Numbered from the stretch's first letter, positions 28,301 through 37,102 are shown. The stretch: 64,000 bases of DNA from Paenibacillus sp. FSL R7-0273 (GCF_000758625.1 NZ_CP009283.1:941501-1005500), one strand, 5' to 3'. Translations and numbers: made by a program. The notes: a model not told the origin generated them from the letters alone.

Positions 28301-30521
28301 CCTGAAAGGCACGATCCTCTCCAGTACAACTGTAACGCTGAACGAAGGCGAGACAGCGTACAGCCTGCTGGTCCGCCAGCTTGGAAGCAAAGTGGTGGGC
28401 AGAGGAACGGGCAGTGATATCTATGTTGAATCCATCGACGGGCTGGCTGAAAGAGCCCGCGGGCCAGAGAGCGGCTGGAAGTATTCTGTTAACGGCACGG
28501 AGCCGAATTATAGTGCAGCAAGCTACAGGCTAAGCAATGGCGATAATGTGGCTTGGTATTATATCAACGAACTCGGGGCATCCGGCGGCTTGGGTAGCGG
28601 AGCAGGAGCAGGAGTTAGCGGTGTTAAAATCACTGCAGACAATATGCTTCCGCTTCAGCAGGCCGGCCAGACGACAGCCGTAACCGGCACCCTGATGACA
28701 GCGGAAGAGGCAGCAGCGCTTCAAAAGCTGCTCACCGCCAATGTAGCCACCTTCCGGCAGAATGTAACTCCGGGTGCAGCGTCTGTACTGAAGGACAGCG
28801 CCGGTGAAGTCCAGCTGCAGCTTCCGGCAGGCTCGGTGTCCAGTACGGTTGAGATTATTGTCCAGGAGCTGCCTGCAAGCCGGCCAGAAGTGGTATCCGG
28901 AATGTATGATTTCCAGCCTGACGGTACGAAGTTCCTGAATGAAGTAGATCTGCTGATTCAACTCCCGGTCACGACAGCCAATCAGGCGAATCTGGCACTG
29001 GCGTGGCTGAACGAGAATACCGGCAACTGGATTCCTGTTCCGGCAGTGCTTAATGCCAAAACAGGGGTCATTACCGGTAAAATCAGCCACTTCACAACAT
29101 ATGCAGTCGTAGACCGCAGTAAGTATGAACCGCAGCGTGACCAGCTGGACGCAGATATTACAGCTACAGCTAAAACGGTGGCAGCAGCAGAGGAGCTGAG
29201 CGACTGGCAGGCAATTGGCCTGGCCCGTACCGGCCATGCTGTACCGGCAAGCTATCTGGACGCTGTGAAGGAGCAGCTTGCTGCAAGCAACGGTGAATTC
29301 CGCAAGGTAACGGACTATGAGCGACTGGTGCTGGCTGCGGCTGCAGCCGGGGCAGATCCGCAGAATATCGGCGGATATAATCTGATCGAGAAGATTTATA
29401 ACAGCGGCAATATGGCGGGCCAGGGCAGTAACGGATTGATTTTTGGCCTGATTGCCCTGGACAGCGGCTCCTATCAGGTGCCTGCAAATGCGCTGTGGAC
29501 CAAGGAACGTCTGATTGCTTCCATCCTGGAGCTGCAGAGCAAGGACGGCGGCTTCCCGCTGACTGCCGGGGGAACCGAGGATGTAGACCTGACAGCGATG
29601 GCTGTCACGGCGCTCTCCGCCCATACGCAGCAGAAGACAGTTCAGGCTGCCCTGGAAAAGGCGGTTGCCTGGCTGTCACAGCAGCAGCAGGAGAATGGAG
29701 GCTATAAGGCTTCAGGTACTGAAAACAGTGAAAGCACCGCACAGGTCATCATTGCCCTCAGCAGTGCCGGCATAGGTCCGGGAGATGTCCGTTTTGTAAA
29801 AGAAAAGGGCGGACTGCTGAGCCATCTGGCTTCATTTAGACAGGCAGACGGCAGCTATGCCCATGCTGCAGGGCAGCAGGGCAACGGACTGGCTACTGAA
29901 CAGGCACTGCTGGCATTGTCAGCCTACAGCAGGTTCCTGGCAGGTGATGACAAGCTGTTCAGCATTACACCGGCGGCAGTGAACGAAGCCAGATTTGCCG
30001 ATGAGAATCAAATTTCTGCCTGGGCTCTAGCTTCCGTACAAGCAGCTTATAGCCAGGGACTGATGAAGGGTGTCAGTGAGACAGAGCTGGTCTTTGCTCC
30101 CAAGCAGAAGATCACCCGTGCAGAATTCGCGGCACTGCTGTTAAGACTGGCAGGCGAAGCTCCGGCGGATTCCCCGGCAGCTTCTGTATTCAGTGATGTA
30201 AAGGCCGGCTCGTGGTATTACGGAACGGTGCTGAAGGCGAAGGAGCTGGGAATCATCTCAGGTGTTAGCGATACTGTCTTCAATCCTGACGGCTATATTA
30301 CCCGTCAGGATATGGCGGTCATGATCATGAGAGCCTTTAAGCTGGACAGCAGCGGCACAGCCGGTGCCTTTACGGACGAAAGCCGGATCAGCAGCTATGC
30401 GCTGTCCGCTGTCCGCACTGTATCGCAGCTGGGCTATATGAGCGGTTATAACGGCGCCTTTGATCCGGCAGCTGCGGTAACCCGGGAAATGGCTGCAGTA
30501 GTGGCAGTGCGGCTGCCGTAA
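25335..30521 (+). CDS. S-layer-anchored, intrinsic-factor/transcobalamin-like cobalamin capture protein
   Basis: ATG 25335 follows AGAGGG; an upstream in-frame ATG at 25293 has no ribosome site and would spoil the signal peptide (MKKKFSARFLRLSLALLLVI, cut near AYAAA). The 1728-residue protein has an alpha/alpha-barrel of prenyltransferase/squalene-cyclase type at about 65-355 (SKGGYG, NADGGFAL, ATEQGLQALAAY repeats). Three DUF4430 (transcobalamin C-terminal-like) domains follow at about 368-460, 572-667 and 773-872, each followed by an Ig/CNA-like linker, and a fourth at 981-1081. Then come a ZU5-like segment (1090-1262), a second alpha barrel (1268-1540) and three SLH repeats (1553-1727). 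An alpha6-alpha6 barrel plus this beta domain is the architecture of human intrinsic factor. With the riboswitch, this strongly suggests B12 binding at the cell surface. Confidence 0.88.
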   Translation: MKKKFSARFLRLSLALLLVISIIGGAVVPSGQSYAAADASAVQGAASVTDAVYAAEDSSSELLSTLAAATANQQVTVKEATYKTAEYILGSGEALSEWQAIGLAQAGYDVPDSYVQKLEQRVNDVNGSFANVTDYARIALAVKAVGADPESFAGNGSSAGYNLIEKIYNSDRISGQTLNAPVYALLALDSGNYTIPGDAKWSKSALLSEILAKQNADGGFALSLGASIPDMTAMALTALAAHQNDPAVATAGQKAVAWLSAAQDSKGGYGDNSEYAAQSIIGLTSYGIDPAGAEFTKAEGDLISGLLSFFRAGGGFAHESAGAANAFATEQGLQALAAYNLFSGGNNGKLYDFTKPATQNPLVYVPLVIEGPQGTLGQGNAYAGNALEALEKVAAQNGLALKNPSGNYVTAIGNVAAGMFGGWDGWSYAVVRGGQWLYPDVGMKAFSLKSSDRVVVYYGGAKTQLVESVILSKAQPAEDEAFDVTVSQITWIWDSAASTSNPVTSKAAGVEVTIGGQKAVTDQNGVAVFKEGLAEGNYTLTVTGYAEGQAPAIVKYTQGVTVVSGNVSAHMTVEGPEGPVAEGTVKAANVLAALKKLTANQDIPLKLTDSAYGPYVSGIDGIESGTYGGYWNFAVKRSGVWIYPAVGMGAYELQQSDQVLIYFAGADTQIINTVTVTPEQPKPDEAFTVKVKQAKWDWDSNSPAESPAAGVQVTAGGITVTTDSSGTAAFEQGLPAKIHTLTVTGYVKGAVPKVARYAESLKVAPGNVTASLAIEGPQGVLAEGTLDAFNAYDALQQLTASRSIALQATDSQYGIFVQGIGGIEGGVYHKDGYWSFAVSRGGKWIYPETGMNDFVLQASDKVLIYYGGSSTQLVDSVAVTPAQPKQGEAFTVKVEKIAQIWGANPVPDLLVSKAAGVQVSAGGVTAVTNAEGVAAFGQGLPSGTHTLAVTGYAEGQLPGIVRYTQVLTIAPPATVPQPATATISVTGDSLKGTILSSTTVTLNEGETAYSLLVRQLGSKVVGRGTGSDIYVESIDGLAERARGPESGWKYSVNGTEPNYSAASYRLSNGDNVAWYYINELGASGGLGSGAGAGVSGVKITADNMLPLQQAGQTTAVTGTLMTAEEAAALQKLLTANVATFRQNVTPGAASVLKDSAGEVQLQLPAGSVSSTVEIIVQELPASRPEVVSGMYDFQPDGTKFLNEVDLLIQLPVTTANQANLALAWLNENTGNWIPVPAVLNAKTGVITGKISHFTTYAVVDRSKYEPQRDQLDADITATAKTVAAAEELSDWQAIGLARTGHAVPASYLDAVKEQLAASNGEFRKVTDYERLVLAAAAAGADPQNIGGYNLIEKIYNSGNMAGQGSNGLIFGLIALDSGSYQVPANALWTKERLIASILELQSKDGGFPLTAGGTEDVDLTAMAVTALSAHTQQKTVQAALEKAVAWLSQQQQENGGYKASGTENSESTAQVIIALSSAGIGPGDVRFVKEKGGLLSHLASFRQADGSYAHAAGQQGNGLATEQALLALSAYSRFLAGDDKLFSITPAAVNEARFADENQISAWALASVQAAYSQGLMKGVSETELVFAPKQKITRAEFAALLLRLAGEAPADSPAASVFSDVKAGSWYYGTVLKAKELGIISGVSDTVFNPDGYITRQDMAVMIMRAFKLDSSGTAGAFTDESRISSYALSAVRTVSQLGYMSGYNGAFDPAAAVTREMAAVVAVRLP

Positions 30522-30614
30522 AGCGCCGCAGCGTGCGAAGCGAAAGATTACAAAGATGGGGCAGATTTAGCGCCCGATTTAAGCTAAAATAGTATAAGCT
30601 TAATGATAGGGATA

Positions 30615-30651
30615 GAACGGGGGCATAGGGCTCTCGTTCTTTCCCTTTTTT
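30615..30651 (+). terminator. Partial terminator inside the B12 operon
   Basis: GAACGGGGGC (30615-30624) pairs with GCTCTCGTTC (30630-30639) with two G-U pairs and a 5-base loop, then TTTCCCTTTTTT. It lies 94 bases after the surface protein gene and 111 before the lipoprotein gene. It would lower, but not necessarily stop, transcription into the transporter genes. Confidence 0.65.
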
Positions 30652-30761
30652 CAAAGAGAAAAGAAAAAAGGTATTTAGCCCCGCCTTGCATGTAAGCTGC
30701 CGCAATTGGCATCAAGGCAAGCTTCTGTCTGGCGGGTTTATTTCAGGAGGTGCAAAGAGTA

Positions 30762-31631
30762 ATGACCAGACCGGCTATCCGCCGTTTGCTTCCGCCGGCG
30801 CTTCTGCTGCTGGCAGCGCTCCTGCTGCCGGGCTGCGCAGCCCCCGGCGGGAATGACACTGCCGCCCCGTCCGGCGGCAGCCCAATTGCCACGGCTGCGG
30901 CACAGAGCCCGCAGCCGGCGGCCACCGCGTCTCCGCAGCCCGGAGACGCTGCCGCTACTGCCCCGCCGTCCGCGCCGGCGGGGAACACCACGCCGTCTCC
31001 CGCAGCCGCGGAGACGGCCCCTCAGGGCGCGGCTGCAGCCGCCGCGCCAGCCACACCGCCTGCGGGCAGCAGCCCCGCAGGCACAGCCGCGCCGGACGCG
31101 TCCCGTCCGGCGGCCTCGGCTGCGGCGCCGCCCGCCAAGGGCGCCGGCGCAACGGCAGCGGCAGCGGCGAAGCCGTCCGCTGCCGCAAGCCCCTCTGCCG
31201 GCGCTGCGAAGCCGGCAGCCACGGCGCCGCCGCAGCCTGCGGCGACGGCCAAAGCTACAGCGGCTGCTCAGCCTGCCGCTGTGGCGGACACAGCCGTCAT
31301 CTCCATTACAGGAGATGCGGAGCACGGGGTGATTCTTGCGCCGGCGGCGTTCGAAATCAAGGAAGGCGAAAGCGCGCTGGATCTGTTGAAGCGGATTACC
31401 CGGCAGCATAAGATCCAAATGGAATTTCAGGGAGCCAAGGGCTTTGCTTATGTTGAAGGCATAGACAATCTGTATGAACTGGATCATGGCGCGGAGAGCG
31501 GCTGGATGTACAGGGTGAACGGGGAGTTCCCGGACAAGAGTGCCGGAAGCTACACTGTACAGCCCGGGGATACAATAGAGTGGCTGTATACCCTGGATCT
31601 CGGCAAGGATATCGGAGCCAAAGCGCCATGA
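30762..31631 (+). CDS. DUF4430 (transcobalamin C-terminal-like) lipoprotein
   Basis: ATG 30762 lies 9 bases after AGGAGGTG. The 289-residue protein has a lipoprotein signal (LLLLAALLLPGC, lipidated Cys25). Residues 26-178 are an Ala/Pro/Ser/Thr/Gly-rich low-complexity linker with very high GC, of a kind used to span the cell wall. A single DUF4430 domain follows at about 180-285 (AVISITGDAEHGVILAP, AESGWMYRVNGEFPD, VQPGDTIEWLYTLDLG). The same fold occurs four times in the preceding protein. It probably takes cobalamin from the S-layer protein and presents it to the ECF transporter encoded directly after (ATGA overlap). That relay is inference. Confidence 0.85.
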   Translation: MTRPAIRRLLPPALLLLAALLLPGCAAPGGNDTAAPSGGSPIATAAAQSPQPAATASPQPGDAAATAPPSAPAGNTTPSPAAAETAPQGAAAAAAPATPPAGSSPAGTAAPDASRPAASAAAPPAKGAGATAAAAAKPSAAASPSAGAAKPAATAPPQPAATAKATAAAQPAAVADTAVISITGDAEHGVILAPAAFEIKEGESALDLLKRITRQHKIQMEFQGAKGFAYVEGIDNLYELDHGAESGWMYRVNGEFPDKSAGSYTVQPGDTIEWLYTLDLGKDIGAKAP

Positions 31632-32572
31632 GCAGCGGCTTTCGTGCCATGCATCCGGCAGTAGCCTTGCTCTATTATGCCGGGCTTCTGCTGTTCGCTG
31701 CGCTGCTGATGCACCCGCTATTCCTGATTACCGAGCTCGCGGGAGTCGTAATCCTCCTGCTGCTTCAGGGGCAGGGCCGGCAGCTGCTGCGCGGGCTGCC
31801 GTTCTATCTGCTGATGGCCGGCTCTGTAGCGGTGCTGAACCCGCTGTTCTCGCACAGGGGGGCACATATCCTGTTTTATTTATGGGATCAGCCTATTACG
31901 CTTGAGGCTGTGCTGTACGGGCTGATTATGATGCTGGTGCTGCTTACGATTCTTGTCTTATTCATCTCTTACAACTACACAGTAACAACAGATAAATTCA
32001 TGTATGCCTTTGCCGCTGCTGCCCCCAAGACGGCGCTGCTGACGCTGATGGCCATCCGGTTTGTACCCCTGTTCCAGCGGAGGCTGCGCGAGATTACTAT
32101 GATTCAGCGGTTCCGGGGCATTGATGCAGGTAAGGGCAGGCTTCGCAAAAGAATGCGTGACGGCATGACCCTGCTGAAGGTGCTGCTGACCTGGTCGCTG
32201 GAGGAAGCCCTGCAGACAGGCGATTCCATGAAGGCGCGGGGGTATGGTATCCGCAGACGCAGCACCTATTCAGTCTATAGAATGGACCGGTTCGACACAG
32301 CCGTGCTCCTGCTGCTTACAGCCAGCGGACTGATTCCGCTGATATTGTGGCTGCAGGGCTACGGAGCATTTGAAATCTATCCGCGTATGAAGCCGCTTGA
32401 ATTCGGCGGAGGAGAAGCGCTGATGTATATCAGCTTCAGCCTGTTCGTGCTGATACCATCAGGCTTGGAAGGAAAGGAGATATGGCTATGGAGATCATCG
32501 CGGCGGAAGGCTTATCCTTCCGATATCCCGGAGCTGAACGGGACACGCTCCATGAGCTCACCTTCACAGTAG
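31628..32572 (+). CDS. ecfT: ECF transporter transmembrane subunit T (CbiQ/EcfT family)
   Basis: ATG 31628 overlaps the stop of the lipoprotein gene (ATGA). The 314-residue membrane protein has hydrophobic helices at about 13-55, 65-85, 95-125 and 140-160, and near the C-terminus. It carries the two coupling-helix motifs that contact the ATPases: QRFRGID (about 158-164) and SMKARGYG (about 200-207), forms of the Ala-Arg-Gly signature. It forms the energy-coupling module with the ATPase gene that overlaps its end. The C-terminal 28 residues run through an unusual 85-base overlap with that gene and lie beyond the usual family end (GKEIWLWRSS), so they may be dispensable. Confidence 0.88.
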   Translation: MSSGFRAMHPAVALLYYAGLLLFAALLMHPLFLITELAGVVILLLLQGQGRQLLRGLPFYLLMAGSVAVLNPLFSHRGAHILFYLWDQPITLEAVLYGLIMMLVLLTILVLFISYNYTVTTDKFMYAFAAAAPKTALLTLMAIRFVPLFQRRLREITMIQRFRGIDAGKGRLRKRMRDGMTLLKVLLTWSLEEALQTGDSMKARGYGIRRRSTYSVYRMDRFDTAVLLLLTASGLIPLILWLQGYGAFEIYPRMKPLEFGGGEALMYISFSLFVLIPSGLEGKEIWLWRSSRRKAYPSDIPELNGTRSMSSPSQ

Positions 32573-34182
32573 AGGAGGGGGAGTTTGTAGTGCTAATGGG
32601 CCCGTCAGGCGGGGGAAAGACGACGCTCCTGCGCCAGCTGAAGCGCGAGCTTACCCCTGTTGGGACTGAAAGCGGTGTAGTCCGTTATGCAGGACAGCCG
32701 CTGGCTGCTCTTCCGGCGGAACGGGCTGCGGCAGAGATCGGCATGGTTTTTCAGAATCCGGATGCGCAGATTGTGATGGATACCGTCTGGCATGAGCTTG
32801 CCTTCGGGATGGAGAATCTCGGCTATCCGCCGCAGGTGATGCGGAGCAGGCTGGCCGAGATGGCCGGGCTGTTCGGCCTGGAGCCGCTGCTGTACAAGCC
32901 GGTGCACGAGCTGTCCGGCGGACAGAAGCAGCTGCTCAACCTGGCCTCTGTTCTGCTGCTTCAGCCGAAGCTGCTGCTGCTGGATGAGCCGACCTCGCAG
33001 CTGGATCCGGTTGCGGCGCGTGAGTTCCTCCAGACCCTGCACAGGCTGAACGAGGAAATGTCGATGACCATTATCATTAGTGAGCATCGTCTGGAGGAGG
33101 TGCTTCCGCTCGCTGACCGGGTACTGCTTATGGAGAACGGGCTGCTGAAGGCGGCATGTCCTCCCCGCGAGCTTGTATCCAGAGCGGGCGGGGAGCCGTT
33201 TGCGGCAGTTCAGGCCTATCTGCCTACGGCAGCACGGCTGTTTCTGGAGCTGCCGGCGCTGAGCCGGGGCTTGCCAGAGTTCATACCGCTGACAGTCCGC
33301 GAGGGCAGACGCTGGCTCCATCAATATGCGGAGGCTGCAGCCCGCACAGCACCTGGGCTAATCCCGGCAGCAGCCGGTCAGACTGCTGAAGCGGTGCCTC
33401 TGCCCCAGGCAGCAGCAGGGGTCCCCCTGCTGAGCGCAAAGGAGGTTACCTTCCGCTATGAGAAGGAAGGCCGGGAGGTGCTCCGCAAGCTGAGCCTGAC
33501 ACTGTATCAGGGTGAGCTGCTTGCCATCCTGGGCGGCAACGGTGCTGGTAAGTCCACCCTGCTGCATGTGCTGAGCAGAATGGTTAAGCCGCAGCGCGGG
33601 AAGGTCGTAACGGCTGCCGGAATAACCGCCGGCTTTCTGGCCCAGAACCCGCTGCTGTATTTCAGCTACGATACTGCAATGGAGGAACTCCAGCATATGG
33701 CAGCTTCAGCCCGCCTTACACCGGATGAGGCTGAAGGCGAGATCAGCAGGCTGGTGGACATATTTGAGCTGGGACAGGTGCTGGAGAATCATCCGCATGA
33801 CCTAAGCGGCGGCCAGCAGCAGAAGCTGGCCCTGGCGATGGTGCTGCTGCTCAAGCCTGCGGTATTGCTGCTGGACGAGCCGACCAAAGGGCTTGACCCG
33901 GCTGCAAAGGCCCGGTTTGCCGGTCTGCTTGCGCTTCTGCGGGAGCAGGGGATGAGCATTACTGTTGTAACCCATGATGTGGAGTTTGCTGCACGTTATG
34001 CTTCCCGCTGTGCACTGCTGTTTGACGGAAGTATTACGGCTGAGGGTGAGCCTGCAGCGTTTTTCAGCAGCAATTATTTCTATACAACTGCGGTCAACCG
34101 CATGGCGCGTGATTTGCTGCCCCGGGCATTGACCATTGAGGATGTGATGACAGCATGGCACGCTTACGCTACCCGCTCCTAA
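32488..34182 (+). CDS. ecfA: ECF transporter fused double ATPase (EcfA1-EcfA2)
   Basis: ATG 32488 is preferred to ATG 32482 because AAAGGAG then has 8-base spacing. The 564-residue protein joins two ABC ATPase domains. The first has Walker A GPSGGGKTT (about 38-46), signature LSGGQKQ and Walker B LLLLDEPTSQLDP. The second has Walker A GGNGAGKST (about 349-357), signature LSGGQQQ and Walker B VLLLDEPTKGLDP. Most Bacillota have separate EcfA1 and EcfA2; fused forms are known in dedicated systems. It powers uptake by the T subunit and S component encoded on either side. The end overlaps the S component gene by 28 bases. Confidence 0.9.
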   Translation: MEIIAAEGLSFRYPGAERDTLHELTFTVEEGEFVVLMGPSGGGKTTLLRQLKRELTPVGTESGVVRYAGQPLAALPAERAAAEIGMVFQNPDAQIVMDTVWHELAFGMENLGYPPQVMRSRLAEMAGLFGLEPLLYKPVHELSGGQKQLLNLASVLLLQPKLLLLDEPTSQLDPVAAREFLQTLHRLNEEMSMTIIISEHRLEEVLPLADRVLLMENGLLKAACPPRELVSRAGGEPFAAVQAYLPTAARLFLELPALSRGLPEFIPLTVREGRRWLHQYAEAAARTAPGLIPAAAGQTAEAVPLPQAAAGVPLLSAKEVTFRYEKEGREVLRKLSLTLYQGELLAILGGNGAGKSTLLHVLSRMVKPQRGKVVTAAGITAGFLAQNPLLYFSYDTAMEELQHMAASARLTPDEAEGEISRLVDIFELGQVLENHPHDLSGGQQQKLALAMVLLLKPAVLLLDEPTKGLDPAAKARFAGLLALLREQGMSITVVTHDVEFAARYASRCALLFDGSITAEGEPAAFFSSNYFYTTAVNRMARDLLPRALTIEDVMTAWHAYATRS

Positions 34183-34850
34183 TCGCTGTTGCGGTATTTT
34201 TGGCAGGGCTGTCGCTAATGGCAGCACTGAAGGACCGCCATTATATGCTGCTCAGCCTAGTGCTGCTCGGGGCGGCGCTGCTGCCCGTTTTTCTCCGGCT
34301 GGAACGCCGCAGGCTGGAGTCCAGGGAGCTGGTGCTGCTGGCTGTATTGTCGGCAATCGCCGCGGTCAGCCGGATTCCGTTCGCGGCGCTGCCCAGTGTG
34401 AAGCCGGTATCAGCCATTGTTATGCTGTCAGCCTATGTTTTCGGTGCTGAGGCGGGCTTCATTATCGGGGCGGTGGCTGCGCTTGTCTCGAACATCTATT
34501 TCGGACAAGGGCCATGGACGCCATGGCAGATGTTTGCCTGGGGGATGGCCGGGCTGAGCACCGGGTGGCTGCGGAATTCGTGGTGGATGAAGAAACGTGC
34601 CGGAATGCTGCTGTTTGGCTTTCTCTGGGGCTTTTTGTTCGGGTGGATCATGAACATCTGGTACATAATCAGCCTGCCGGATGCCTTCAGCTGGGGCCTT
34701 GTGGCCGCCGCTTTTGCTTCCAGCTTTTATTTTGACCTGGCCCATGCCTTGTCAAATGTCTTCTTTCTGGTTATACTCGCCGGAGGCTGGACCAGTGTGC
34801 TGGAACGCTTCCGCCGGAAATATGGGCTGCTTAAGGACTATACAGACTGA
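34155..34850 (+). CDS. ECF transporter S component, probably for cobalamin (CbrT-like)
   Basis: A 231-residue membrane protein with about six to seven helices, starting at ATG 34155 inside the ATPase gene. The N-terminal helix pair is followed by the S-component core, with AAVSRIPFAALPSVKPVSAIVML and FGQGPWTPWQMFAWGMAGL, a motif I associate with the cobalamin-type ECF substrate-binding proteins. The cobalamin riboswitch and the transcobalamin-like proteins of the same operon support B12 or a precursor as substrate. It is the last gene of the operon. Substrate by context: strong but not proven. Confidence 0.82.
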   Translation: MARLRYPLLIAVAVFLAGLSLMAALKDRHYMLLSLVLLGAALLPVFLRLERRRLESRELVLLAVLSAIAAVSRIPFAALPSVKPVSAIVMLSAYVFGAEAGFIIGAVAALVSNIYFGQGPWTPWQMFAWGMAGLSTGWLRNSWWMKKRAGMLLFGFLWGFLFGWIMNIWYIISLPDAFSWGLVAAAFASSFYFDLAHALSNVFFLVILAGGWTSVLERFRRKYGLLKDYTD

Positions 34851-34943
34851 ACTAACAACCCCTTAACAGAAAAAGCAGTAGTTCAAATCAGAATTCTTGT
34901 TTCGACAATATTTTTCACAATGCATCATTTTTCGACTTTTTTC

Positions 34944-34954
34944 GCCGATATAAT
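34944..34954 (+). promoter_or_regulatory. SigD-like -10 of the chemoreceptor gene
   Basis: GCCGATAT at 34944-34951 matches the SigD (flagellar/chemotaxis) -10 element. The TCAT 15 bases upstream (34925-34928) is only a weak -35. TATAAT at 34949-34954 overlaps it, so SigA use is also possible. Both fit the chemoreceptor gene 39 bases downstream. Confidence 0.5.
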
Positions 34955-34992
34955 ATAGGTAGCAAGATTGGGAGAAGGCGGGAATAAGGATA

Positions 34993-36702
34993 ATGAGGAA
35001 TTTAAGAGTTGAATTTAAAATGGCAGTTCTGGTAGCCGTAGCTGTAATTCTGGTGATCGGCGTCGGCATGACCGGGATTCTGTTCACGGATAAGCTGGCT
35101 GACCGCTCGCAGGAGACCTACAGCCAGAATCTCATGCCCATTTATCTGGTAACGGAAATACGCGCCAATAACCGGGCGATTGAATCCTTTCTTCTGGAGG
35201 ACCTGCTGGCAAGTTCGGCTGACCAAAGTGAGATGCTTGCTGAGCAGATTCAGGACCGGATTGAGCGGAACAATGAAGTGATGGAAGAGCTGAAAGCCGT
35301 TGACTTCACCAATGCTGCAGTCAGCAACGGAGTCAGTGAATATCTGTCGCTGCTTGAGGATTACCGGACACAGCGGGACAATATCATCCAGCTGGCAGGC
35401 AGGAACCTGAGCGAAGAAGGCTATCAGGTTTTTTCAGGCGGCGCCTTTAGTGAATTGCGGGCAAGAATGGTCAGCCTGCTGGATGATGCTTCGGCTGCAC
35501 TGATAGAAGATGCTGAAGCACATAATGAATTGACGCTGGATAATGCCAGAACCTCACGTACCGTCAGCTCAATTCTAATCACTGCCGCATGGGTATTGTG
35601 CATTGCCATCAGCGTTGTAATTTCCCGGCTGATTACGAAGCCGTTGAAGGAGCTTCAGGCGCTGATGAACCGGGCGGAAGAAGGGGATCTGACGGTAACG
35701 GCTGCCTATACCTCCAGAGACGAGATCGGCCAGATTAACCAGTCCTTCAACTCGATGCTCGCCAGCCTGAAGCGGATGATGCAGGGCATCTCCGAGAGTG
35801 CAGAAATGCTGTCTGCTTCTTCCGAGGAGATGAGTGCCAGTGCAGAGCAGACTGCACGCGCTTCGCATCTGATTGCAGAGGCCTCCGGCGATATTGCTGC
35901 CGGCTTTGAGGCTCAGGCGAACAGTATTAACCGCACTACGGCATCCGTACAGACGATGGCAGAGGATATTGCGGCAGTTGAGCGCAGCAGCATGGATATG
36001 GCTGAGCTGATGGACGCTGCTGCCGCTTCGACTGAGCACGGTGCTGAGGCGGTAGACAGCATAATTACCCGGATGGGTGAAATTAACTCGAGTGTGGCCG
36101 CTACTCAGAATGTTGTCAGCAACCTGGGCAGCCTCTCTGAGGAGATTAACACGATCATTACTACAATCAATGCAATTGCTACCCAGACTAACCTGCTCTC
36201 GCTTAATGCATCCATTGAAGCTGCCAGAGCAGGGGAGCACGGCCGCGGCTTTGCCGTTGTGGCTGAAGAGATCCGCAAGCTGGCTGAAGCGACAGGCCAG
36301 AGCTCCCTGCAGGTTACAGAGATTATTACAGATATCCAGCAGCAGACGGGCAGTGCTGTCGATTCGATGACAGCCGGGTCTGAGCTTGTAGCGCTGGGTG
36401 TAGCGCAGAGTGAAGCGGTTTCTCTGGCTTTTGCCGATATTCAGTCGGCGATCCGTTCGGCTGTCCGGCAGACCGAGCAGATCAGAAACGCGGTTGAGCA
36501 TGTCTCCGGAGAATCCCAGTCGGTGACAGAGGCGATGGAGCAGGTGAGTGAGGCTTCCCGGAAAGGCGCGGAGGATGTTCAGGATACCAGCGCCGCAAGT
36601 GAAGAGCAGCTGTCAGCAATGGGTGAGATGTCCACGTCTGCCCAGTACCTTGCTACACTGGCTGAGGACCTGCAGAAGGAGCTTGGAAGGTTCAAGCTAT
36701 AG
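34993..36702 (+). CDS. Methyl-accepting chemotaxis protein
   Basis: A 569-residue receptor. First membrane helix about 12-32, extracytoplasmic four-helix-bundle sensor (4HB_MCP type) about 33-190 with [17 protein letters not shown], second helix about 195-213, HAMP about 214-266, then a long signalling coiled coil. The kinase-contact hairpin is visible at about 390-416 ([21 protein letters not shown]), followed by [17 protein letters not shown]. Glu/Gln pairs suitable for methylation are present in the coiled coil ([23 protein letters not shown]). It is a single gene with its own terminator. The ligand is unknown. Confidence 0.93.
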   Translation: MRNLRVEFKMAVLVAVAVILVIGVGMTGILFTDKLADRSQETYSQNLMPIYLVTEIRANNRAIESFLLEDLLASSADQSEMLAEQIQDRIERNNEVMEELKAVDFTNAAVSNGVSEYLSLLEDYRTQRDNIIQLAGRNLSEEGYQVFSGGAFSELRARMVSLLDDASAALIEDAEAHNELTLDNARTSRTVSSILITAAWVLCIAISVVISRLITKPLKELQALMNRAEEGDLTVTAAYTSRDEIGQINQSFNSMLASLKRMMQGISESAEMLSASSEEMSASAEQTARASHLIAEASGDIAAGFEAQANSINRTTASVQTMAEDIAAVERSSMDMAELMDAAAASTEHGAEAVDSIITRMGEINSSVAATQNVVSNLGSLSEEINTIITTINAIATQTNLLSLNASIEAARAGEHGRGFAVVAEEIRKLAEATGQSSLQVTEIITDIQQQTGSAVDSMTAGSELVALGVAQSEAVSLAFADIQSAIRSAVRQTEQIRNAVEHVSGESQSVTEAMEQVSEASRKGAEDVQDTSAASEEQLSAMGEMSTSAQYLATLAEDLQKELGRFKL

Positions 36703-36742
36703 CTGTATAACAAACAATAGATATTAGCAGCACAGATACAGC

Positions 36743-36779
36743 AAAAATCCCCTGGAGCATTGAGCTCCAGGGGATTTTT
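36743..36779. terminator. Bidirectional terminator between MCP and qox operon
   Basis: AAAAATCCCCTGGAGC (36743-36758) and GCTCCAGGGGATTTTT (36764-36779) form a perfect 16-bp stem with a 5-base loop. A and T runs on both sides serve both converging units. Confidence 0.95.
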
Positions 36780-36807
36780 AGTAGGAACAGGCATTAAGCT
36801 GTAAAGC

Positions 36808-37101
36808 TTAAGCGTACCAGCCCCATACGAAGATGAAGAGGGTACCGAAAAGGGTGATCAGACCTACGAACAAAGCATAGGCGATGTTGAGGTAAAGCTC
36901 TTTCTTGGTATCTGCCGATTCGCCGATGTGCATGAACACAAACAGCTGCAGGGAAGCCTGGATAAGTGCAGTGACCGTCAATACCACCACATTGGCTGTA
37001 TGGGACAGATCGCCGTAAATGACAATCAGCGCAGCGGCTGAAAGGACCAGCGAGGCCAGATAGCCCATCACATGGCGGATCGGAAACAGTTGCTTTATCA
37101 T
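36808..37101 (-). CDS. qoxD: Cytochrome aa3 quinol oxidase subunit IV
   Basis: A 97-residue protein with three membrane helices (HVMGYLASLVLSAAALIVIY, VVVLTVTALIQASLQLFVFM, LNIAYALFVGLITLFGTLFIF). The central motif ASLQLFVFMH is typical of CyoD/QoxD. It helps assembly and stability of the oxidase. It is one base after qoxC and is the last gene of the operon, before the shared terminator. Confidence 0.93.
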   Translation of the reverse strand: MIKQLFPIRHVMGYLASLVLSAAALIVIYGDLSHTANVVVLTVTALIQASLQLFVFMHIGESADTKKELYLNIAYALFVGLITLFGTLFIFVWGWYA

Positions 37102-37102
37102 A

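Noticed and set aside
28530..29624. 364-codon minus-strand frame
   Set aside because: Antisense shadow of the S-layer B12 protein; no start signals.
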